Positions 55,520 to 64,000 of a stretch of DNA of 64,000 bases are shown one piece after another. This stretch comes from Portunus trituberculatus. Taxonomy: Eukaryota; Arthropoda; Malacostraca; Decapoda; Portunidae. The stretch is taken from contig NC_059281.1 in assembly GCF_017591435.1 (NCBI RefSeq), forward strand, positions 14,027,402 through 14,091,401. Direction: 5' to 3'. The translations under genes were made by a program, and so were the position numbers. The stretch's first letter is position 1, and each line of letters opens with the position of its first letter. The notes under the pieces are model-generated. The model had not been told where the DNA came from, made no database searches, and worked only from the letters and a program-made list of their open reading frames with translations.

Positions 55520-58500
55520 GCCCCAATTATTATTATTATTATTATGAGGTCAATGAAGGCGACCCACTGGAAAGCATAACTGCATAAACCCAAAGGCCCA
55601 GTGGGCGGCACCTCACCGATAAGTGAAAGGAAGTAACAGGAATGAACAACAGAATAGGAAGATTGGTAGAGATCTAAGAGGTAGTGAGTTCAGAGAGAAG
55701 AAAGGTATTCACACGTTTTTAAATGCTTCAATGTTACTAGAATTAACAATCTCGTTGGGAATTGTATTCCAGAGTCTAGCAGATACTGGGATAAAACACC
55801 GGGAAAATTGTGAAGTATTACATCGATTCACAGACAAGGAACGGTCATTCATGATCAAGGATTGTCTTGTAGCACGTGCTGGTAGTGAAGGGCAGGCAAA
55901 TGACAATGCAACGGGTGGTTGGAATTAGACATGATTTTGAAGAAATAGGACAATGATCCAACCAAACGACGATGCCGAAGATTAATCTCAAGATTAGGAA
56001 GAAGAAATTTAATCTGGTTGAATGCTCTATCTAAAAGCTTTAAGTGAGACTCTGCTGCAGAGATCCACACAGAGTGACAATATTCAAAATGAGGCAGTAT
56101 GAAAGAGTAAAAGCAATTTCTTACAATATCATCAGAGGAATATATCCGCCTACATTTGCGTAACAAACCAACTTTACATGAGACTGATGATGCAAGTGAA
56201 CGCAAGTGCAACTCAAAAGTAAGTTTGGGATCAAGGGTGACTCCGAGTAACTTCAGAGACGAACAATTAGGAATAGGTACTTCGTTGACAACAATATCAG
56301 GGTGAACTGGGAAAGGTGTCCTTGATCTGCTAATAACCATACTATGGGATTTACTCGGGTTCAGTTTCATACCCCACCGATCACACCATGACAGAATCCT
56401 TGAAACATCTTGAGTGAGTACATTAGCGACTCTCTGCCTATCCTGTGGGGAAGGAATTGTCGCATATATAGTGGTGTCATCAGCATAAGCAACCATATTA
56501 GATTCAATCCCACACCACATGTCAGATGTATAAATAATAAAAGAAGAGGTCCCAGAACACTTCCCTGCGGAACACCGGATACAACTGGACTAAAAGAACT
56601 AAGGCAGCCATCAACAGTCACACGCTGCCTTCGACTCGTTAGGAACTCTGACAGAACTTGATGGACGCGGCCACCAATACCAATAGATCTAACTTTCGAT
56701 AAAAGGGCTCTATGATTAACACGATCAAATGCAGAACTAAAATCAAGTGAAATTACTCTAGATTCATGACCAGCATCAAGGGCAGCTTGCATGTCGTGCG
56801 TTATGCAAACGAGAGCATCAGAAGTACTGAGACCTTTTCTAAAACCAAACTGACTAGATGGCAACAAATTATTAATATCTAAAAAACGATTGAGACGCTT
56901 GGCCAGCAGGCGCTCAAAAATCTTAGATAACACCGGGGTTATGGAAATGGGTCTATAGTCACCGGGGTGAATGGAGGATGAAGATCCCTTTGGAATAGGG
57001 GTAACATTTGCAGTACGCCAGCATACCGGAAAAGAACCCTTACGAAAAAGAGCTCTAAAAATAACTGCCAATTTTGGAGCGAGAGGAGAAGCAATCTTTT
57101 TGTAAAAAAGAGGCAGAAAACCCAAAGGATCACAACCCCCGAATGAGTCTAACTCATTAAGATATCTTAAGATTTCGGAGGACTTAAAGGCAATGGAGTG
57201 TAATTTAATGTCCTGGGGACAAGACGGCGGCAGATCAAACTCTTCATCACTTTGTTTCGAGTTAAAACGGAAGCTAAAAGATTGGCTTTGTCCTTAGAAT
57301 TATGGCAGATTGAACCGTCAGTACATGACAGAGGAGGTAAACTTGAGTCCACACCAAAGAGTGATTGCTTTAAAGCTGACCACCATGAGTGTGGTTGGGA
57401 GGTGCCAATCAGAACATTTTTAAGGTGTTCATTGTACTCATCCTGTGCGCTAGAATATGTACGTTGGGCAAATAAACGCAGACGAACGTAATTTTCCCAT
57501 GATTCAGGTGAACGCAGTCGGGACCATTCACAATAAGCAACCTGTTTTCCACGCTGAGCACGCCTGCAGTCATCATTAAACCAGGCACTGTCCTTGCGAC
57601 GACTTCGAATTATTTTAGAAGGAATTCTTCTTTCACTAATGTTAAGTAAAACACTGTTAAGGGAATCAATTGGACTATCAGAATGTAAAATTTCCCGCCA
57701 TACAATGTTGTTAAAATCGGCAATGACACCAGTCCAATTGGCTCGTGACTTTAGAAATACTTTCCGCGATATTGGCTCGTCCGGAATAGGAAATGAAGTT
57801 TGAATATTGAAAGACAAGCCAGAGTGGTCTGTGCTACCAAGGGGAGGGACGACCTGCAAAGTTACTGCAGAGGGGCGTCTGTAAAAGAAGATCAAGGCAA
57901 TTACCCGAGACGTGAGTTGGGCTATGAACGATCTGCTCACAACCGGTGAGGTTACTAAAATCTAGAGCAGCCCGACCATGTTGATTTGTTTGAGAAACGG
58001 AGTTCAACCAATCCTGATGATGTGCATTAACATCACCAACAAAAACAAAGGAAGCTTTAGGGTCTGATTCTTGAATAGATGCCATAGAATTTAGCAAACA
58101 GTCATAAATAGAATCATCAAGATCGGGATTTCTATATACAGAGAAGATATAGTAGTTATTAAAACGACTGCAAATTTTAACCAGCATCATTTCATGACAG
58201 CCACACTCAAATTTGGTAATGCGTGAAGCGCTGCATGCTGGACGTAAGTATATACACATCCCCCGAGCTCTAGGGATAGAATCACGCCTCAGAAGAAGAG
58301 GCCTCTTGAAATTAGGAATCAGAATCTCAGAAACATGCCTGAAGCTCGAAACAAGAGTCTCTGAACAAAAATTATATCATATTTGGAGGACGCAACTGCA
58401 ACGTCTTGCAAGTTGGCCTTTAGGCCCCGAATATTAATGTATAAGGCCTTACAACAGTTATTACGAGGACCGGGATTAGGGTGAACATCACCACTAAGGG

Positions 58501-58795
58501 TAATGAGGAAAATTAAATAAAAATGAAACTCCATAAAAAAGAGAAAACACAGCGGAATAAAAGGTCCACCTGGAGGAGCCGCAACACCAGGCAAGGCAAT
58601 TATTATGGTATACCCCAGGTCGCCAATTACATGGGGGACCTGACAGTAGCAGTGGCAAAAGAAAAGAAGGAAAAAATCGCTGCCACCATTCATCCCTTTG
58701 TCCTGCCTACACAACGTGGGATTGCGAGAAAGAAAGGGAAAGAAGAAGAAAAAAAAAAAAAAAAAAAAAAAAAAAGTTCTGGGTCGCATCAACCA
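55520..58795 (-). mobile_element. Degraded LINE with 2A-like motif, endonuclease and RT
   Basis: On the minus strand the element begins with a hydrophobic leader and GDVHPNPGP (58466-58492), then LYINIRGLKANL and FVFVGDVNAHHQDWLNS of the endonuclease. A linker follows, then the [64 protein letters not shown] and AYADDTTIYA. The C-terminus includes ARLWNTIPNEIV. At least four frameshifts are visible. The 3' end is an (ATA)n tail at about 55525-55544, suggesting a lineage that ends in a microsatellite rather than poly(A). Confidence 0.85.
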
Positions 58796-60450
58796 TAACA
58801 TAACATAACATAAATAATAGGATAACAAAGGGCCACCAGGGCCCATCTAGGTTATCCTGTATCAGTCGCACAGCGACCTCGTCATCAGTACTTAAAGATA
58901 CACTTACAAGTACACAATACATTATATACTAATTCTAAATATTTGGCCCATTAACAGGGCTAAGTCCTGCAGCGAAATCCTCTACAATTTGTGGTCCCCA
59001 TACATGGGGATCATGTCTTATTTAACTATAGTAAATTTCTTATAAAACTATCATGCAGTGCTATACATAATTATAAATCTAATAAATTTAAGTGCTTATC
59101 TAATCTGTTTTTAAACATTGTCAAACTAGTGCTATTTACAACCGTCTCTGGCAATGCATTCCAGAAGTCTACCACCTATGACTAAAGAAATATTTTCTTA
59201 TATCTAACCTGCAGCCTTGCTTTCTAATCTTCCTGCCATGATTTCTAGTCCTATTTCCTCCTCTAAGGTAAAGAAAGATCTCACATCTATGTAGTTTGTA
59301 TCTGAGAACATTTTAAATAACTCTATCATATCCCTCTTATACATCTCCTCTCAAATGAAAACATGTTTAATTCCTTTAATCTATCTCTATACTCCAGGCG
59401 CTTTAATGCTGGTATCATCCTAGTTGCTCTTCTCTGAACTGCTTCTAACATGTTGATATCCTGCCTATAGTGGGGTGACCAGGCCTGTATGCAATACTCT
59501 AAATGGGGCCTAACATAGGAATTATATAAGCTACGCACCACTTCCTTACTTTTATAACTAACATTTCTATTTATAAAACCCAGGATCCTATTTGCCCTAT
59601 TTCTTGCTTCTAAACATTGCTTTGAAAATTTCATAGTCCTGTCTATCACTACTCCTAAATCCTTTCCTTCCTCTACTGCCTCTAGCCAACATCCCTCCAT
59701 CTCATAGTTAAAGTTTGTGTTGTCTTTACCTAAATGCATAACCTGACACTTATCAGAATTAAACTCCATCTGCCACCTGTCTGCCCATGCTATCAGCCTG
59801 TCCAGGTCTCGTTGTATTCTGTAATTGTCCTTTTCACCCTGTACTGCACATGCTATCTTAGTATCATCTGCAAACTTTGATACTTTGCTACTAATTCCTA
59901 TATCTAAATCGTTAATGTACACCAAGAAAAGAAGAGGTCCTAGCACTGATCCTTGGGGTACCCCACTAACCACTTCCTTCCACTCAGACATTGCCCCATT
60001 TAATACTACTCTCTGTTTCCTATCAGAAAGCCATTCACTAATCCAATCAACTAACCTACCCCCTATCCCATGTAGTCTCAATTTGTACACTAGCCTCCTA
60101 TGCGGTACCTTATCAAACGCCTTGCTAAAATCTAGATATATAACATCTATGCTATTTCCATCATCTAACTCCTTGGTAATATATTCTAAGATATCGAGCA
60201 AATTTGTAAGACAGGACCTCCCTGATCTAAAGCCATGTTGGGTATCTCTAATTAATCTATTCTCATTTAAATGCTCCCAAATACTACCCTTAATGATTTT
60301 CTCTAGTATCTTACATACTATACTAGTTAAACTGATCGGTCTATAATTATTCGCATCATCCTTCCTACCTTTTTTAAATATTGGAGTAACATTAGCTAAC
60401 TTCCAGTCCTGAGGTATCTCAGCAAACCAGAGGGAGGAGAAGTGGCACAG
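58796..60450 (-). mobile_element. 5'-truncated LINE (CR1/L2-like RT) with TTATG-repeat tail
   Basis: The minus-strand RT frame runs about 370 residues with [86 protein letters not shown] and FADDTKIA. It is followed by a frameshift near 59340 and the remaining C-terminus. The 3' end is GGCCCTTTGTTATCC followed by a short ATGTT repeat tail near 58800. The 5' side is cut near 60450. It sits immediately upstream, in the same direction, of the 55.5-58.8 kb LINE. Confidence 0.85.
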
Positions 60451-60779
60451 AGACTGAAGGTCGGATGCACGACTGTGGAATCTCTGCAAACCCACTCCTA
60501 TGAAATAGAAAATAGAGAAAGGAAGGAGGAATGTAGAGAATAGCTCGGGCAAAGTTTTATGACCTCACACCCTGGGAGAGGCCAACCACCCACAGGGTGG
60601 GGTTGTAAGGTTACCACCCGTGAAAATAGCTTACAGATATACTATAAACTATTTAAGGTACACCTCATGTTTGTTACCTGAGTGAAGCAACAAACACTAG
60701 GTGGTGGATGATGGGCGCCCCCACCTACCACCAATATGTACCACTAAAGCCTTCCAAACCCACTTTTAAAACCTACAAG

Positions 60780-62730
60780 CCTCCCCACCAGTTAAAAAGA
60801 GAGCGAAACAGATTATGGTCATCATACAAATTACAAAGGGCTACACATGGTCGCTCGCCCCTCAAGCTCAAATTGCTTTAAATAATTTCAATCATGTTAA
60901 TTCTCAATTCAGAAACTTCAACATTATTTCCCAAAAAGAACATGAAGAGGCTCTTATAAAAAACTTGTGTCATAACCCTAAAGCTCCGCACCAGTATGTG
61001 CGCAAGAAAAAAGTTTGTGCCCGACAGTAGGTCCTTTAAAGTTAACAGATAGATCATTAACTACTGACTGTTATCAGATGGCTGAGTTATTTGCTGACAG
61101 TTTTGCCTCTGTTTTGAGAACAAAACTTGTATCCTGCTCCTCACCAACATAGCGACTCCCAAATTGCACATATTGACATACAACAGGAAGACATTCGTCA
61201 GAAACTCTCTCTACTAGACCCTAACTCCAGTATGGGCCCGGATGGTATTCACCCTCAACTGTTAAAGTCTTGCCCAAATCTAACTTTTCCACTCTTTCTT
61301 ATTTTTAAGAAGTCAATGTCAACAGGCATACTTCCTAGGAAGTGGAAAGTATCTCAAATTACCCCTATTTTCAAAAAAGGCTCCCGCCATCAGCCGTTAA
61401 ACTATAGACCAATAAGCCTAACATCAGTGTGTTGCAAGACTCTTGAACGCATAGTGGTTGACGGTCTTACAGAATATCTTAATAGTAATGGCATTTTATC
61501 TACAGACCAGTTTGGCTTCAGGAGTGGGAGATCAACTAAGGACCAACTACTGCTTACTTACAACTCTATCACATCATGGCTAGACAGTGGATATACAGTA
61601 GACTTAATTCTGTTTGATTTTTCTAAAGCATTTGATGTTGTCAACCACACTATTCTCCTACAAAAACTTTCCTGTCTTGGCATCTCTGGTGTCCTCCTAC
61701 AGTGGATCAAAGACTTCCTCACTCAGCGAACAATATCTGTCTCTGTTACAGGCGTCCCAAGCAGTCACAGGTTAATCCCCAGTGGAGTACCCCAGGGTTC
61801 AGTTCTCGGTCCTTTACTTTTTATTATCTATGTAAACCACTTACCGTCTTACATAAAGAGTGATTGCAAAATATTTGCTGACGATCTAAAGATTTATCTG
61901 CCCATTCGTAACTTGCCGCACACCCACACAGTTGTTGACATATCTAACTGCCAACGTGATAATAGAATATCAAACTCCTGGGGGCTTTCTTTAAATATAG
62001 ATAAGTGTGTCACACTGAGATTCAACAGAGGCACTTTTCCAGAGCAAGACATAGGCCCATATAACACCTACTCACTCAATAGTACAGATATACAAAAGGT
62101 TAATGCCCACAAGGATCTTGGTGTACTGGTTGACACTTCTTTACACTTCCACATGCACATAAAAACTACAGTTAACAAGGCTGCAGGTCTGGCAGCAAAT
62201 TTACTAAAAGCAACTATTTGTAGATCACAGAATTTTATGCTAAATCTGTTTATTACACATGTAAGACCACTACTAGAATACTGTTCATGCCTATGGAACA
62301 CATGTTATCTTGGAGACCTAAAGATGCTAGAAAGTGTTCAGAGGTCGTGGACTCGACACATAGACGGAATGACTGGACTGTCCTACAAAGAGCGTTTGTT
62401 AGCTCTTGACCTCTACTCTGTACGTGGACGCCTTACTCGTGCTGACATAATAAAGTACTGGAAGATCTTCCACTCTGAGTGTTCTATCTCTCCCGAAGAT
62501 TTATTCATCACAACACCACATGCACATACTCGTGGACACCGTTTTAAATTAGCTCACCAGTACAGTTCAGTGGATCTTAGATCTCGATTTTCTCATTCCG
62601 GTGTGTCTGTTTATGGAATTCTTTGCCTGACCATGTTGTTGCTCTGAACTCGCTGCCATCCTTCAAATCAGCCCTTCACAGTCATTTAGGCGACATTCTG
62701 TACGACTTTGTGGAGTAATATGCATACACA
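60780..62730 (+). mobile_element. LINE RT, third lineage, long open frame
   Basis: An open frame of 506 codons (61127-62647) covers most of an RT. It has [94 protein letters not shown] and FADDLKIYL, and a C-terminal thumb/connection (VRPLLEYCSCLWNTCYLGDL). An upstream stretch (60780-61120) shows the pre-RT linker in other frames, so the 5' half is broken or missing. Because the RT frame is still open, this looks like the youngest LINE copy here, although no endonuclease is present in the window. Confidence 0.85.
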
Positions 62731-63875
62731 CATGTGCTGCTGTTTGCTGCACAATAATATATCCTGCATTTCTGAACAGTTTCAATGGGTACACATTCCA
62801 GTCCACTCACAGTTTGTTACAATCATCCAGTAATCTACATCTAAAGTTGACAGGCGTACCCATTTTCCTAGCTACCTTTTTCCTACTCTTCATTGTATTT
62901 TTCTGGTTTGGGAGCTAAGGGTGGCTAACCAGGTGAGTAAACAACCTCCAAACATTACACTATCCCACCCAATATTCGTCATCACTAATGAAAAACAATA
63001 CAGCAACCTATCAAACCTCGTTCCTTTCATGCTGCACCCGCCGTCATTAGCCCCTAAGACACACTATAATTCTTCAGTCATGGCAAAATTCAACAATCCT
63101 CGCATGCTAACCACTAGTGAAGACGCCACAACACATCAATGAATAGTAGTAAAGCTATCCTTACCTCGAGAAACAGCAGATCTTCACACACCTAACAGTT
63201 GCGATAAGGTGAAGTGTCAATGATGATAAGACACAAATGGTCTGTGATCAGGAAGGAGGACCAGAGATGGACTTGTCCCCTTGAATGTCATCAGTTGACA
63301 GGGTAGGACCGGCAGGTGCCAGCCCAGCTGAACTCGGCTGTGACAACCGCTCGGTAATTGTTACTAAAGAGAATTATATAGACAGCCTGCTAAAGAGAAT
63401 TATTTAGACCACCTGGGAAAGAATTATATACACGGCTTGTGACTAAAAATTGCGTAGGTTACAAAAGAAAGAGAATTAATTAAATAGACCTGCTAAATTA
63501 TATTACATAGATCACCAACAATAGAGAATTACATATATCACCAACCATAGAGAATTACATAAATTTGCTGAAGAGAATTGCGTTACATAGACCATAGAAA
63601 ATTATATAGACACATTACCCAAGAATACAGAAACATACAATAGATGTGATGGAAAAAATAAATATACTGGAAATCAGAAATAACCGTGCAACAAATCAAA
63701 CAAAAGAATGAAGCATGATGAAGCAAGAGTGAAGAAATAAGGAAGAAGGGGAAGGTTGCAGCGGCGAGTGGCGACACGTGAGCCAGCAGAAGGTGTCAAC
63801 AAAGCGTGAGTGGCCCGGTGCTGCCTTTCAAGTTCTCCCTGTGCCTGTGTCTGTGCCCTCGCCTGGCGCCTCACG
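62731..63875. promoter_or_regulatory. TEX10 upstream region with degenerate repeat
   Basis: Holds a degenerate tandem repeat at 63365-63625 built on GAGAATTA(C/T)ATAGA with a spacing of roughly 30 bases. A GC-richer stretch of about 130 bases follows just before the ATG at 63876, where the promoter and 5' UTR are expected. No TATA box or initiator was fixed. Confidence 0.4.
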
Positions 63876-64000
63876 ATGACGAAGAGTGCCAGGGCCAAGA
63901 AAGCCAAGAAGGCAGACTTCGCTAAGGTAAAACTGAAGGTTGGCAAGAGACTGAAGAAGGCGCAGAATGAGACGAGGGCTGAATTCAAGGCTCGTAAGAT
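63876..64000 (+). CDS. TEX10: TEX10/Ipi1 homologue, first coding exon (cut by window end)
   Basis: The ATG at 63876 opens a frame that is still open at the window edge: MTKSARAKKAKKADFAKVKL, then KVGKRLKKAQNETRAEFKAR. Vertebrate TEX10 begins the same way, with a lysine-rich leader, a DFxKVKLKVGKK block and an FK(T/A)(K/R) segment. TEX10 acts with PELP1, WDR18, LAS1L and SENP3 in the nucleolus in pre-60S (ITS2) processing; the yeast counterpart is Ipi1. Only the disordered N-terminus is visible; the armadillo-like body lies outside the window. Confidence 0.78.
   Translation, partial: MTKSARAKKAKKADFAKVKLKVGKRLKKAQNETRAEFKARK

Overview
The window looks like nuclear DNA of a decapod crustacean, probably a brachyuran crab. 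This is inferred from split genes with GT-AG introns, arthropod-type protein-coding genes, an extreme load of dinucleotide and trinucleotide microsatellites, tRNA-derived SINEs and several degraded non-LTR retrotransposon lineages. No bacterial, phage or CRISPR-like feature is present.

Four protein-coding genes can be supported. (1) Minus strand, 12.6 to 8.6 kb: a four-exon gene for a small secreted cystine-knot protein, with a signal peptide, a short coiled coil, a proline-rich linker and a ten-cysteine domain carrying CxGxC and CxCxxC hallmarks. I cannot place it in a named hormone or growth-factor family, and it is the best candidate here for something undescribed. (2) Plus strand, 19.3 to 41.2 kb: the PGC-1/spargel transcriptional coactivator, with an LXXLL box, an HCF-type DHDY motif, a cluster of sumoylation-type motifs, RS domains, an RRM and the family's C-terminal DFDSLL tail. 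It has two possible amino termini, one from exons at 19.3-20.4 kb and one from a large exon at 31.7-32.9 kb. (3) Minus strand, 54.9 to 47.9 kb: gephyrin (cinnamon), a MogA-MoeA fusion for molybdenum cofactor synthesis, in eight coding exons, complete except for a one-base deletion in exon 2. (4) Plus strand, 63.9 kb to the window end: the first exon of a TEX10/Ipi1 homologue (60S ribosome biogenesis), cut off by the window. The first two genes are divergent, the PGC-1 and gephyrin genes converge across a 6.7 kb gap, and gephyrin and TEX10 are head to head across 9 kb.

The repeat landscape changes along the window. The left 31 kb holds 13 copies of a TTAA-flanked miniature inverted-repeat element of about 210 bp and at least nine copies of a second short inverted-repeat family of about 200 bp. 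I see neither family to the right of 31 kb. The right half instead carries LINE reverse-transcriptase copies. One lineage has a partial copy in a PGC-1 intron, a long copy in a gephyrin intron and a small antisense scrap in another PGC-1 intron. Three other lineages are packed side by side between gephyrin and TEX10. Two hAT-type miniature elements with 8-bp target duplications, two SINE families, two clear minisatellites and two tandem duplications containing microsatellites are also present.

The four genes do not form a pathway. Exon calls rest on conceptual translation, splice-site consensus and phase agreement across every junction. No transcript data or database search was available.
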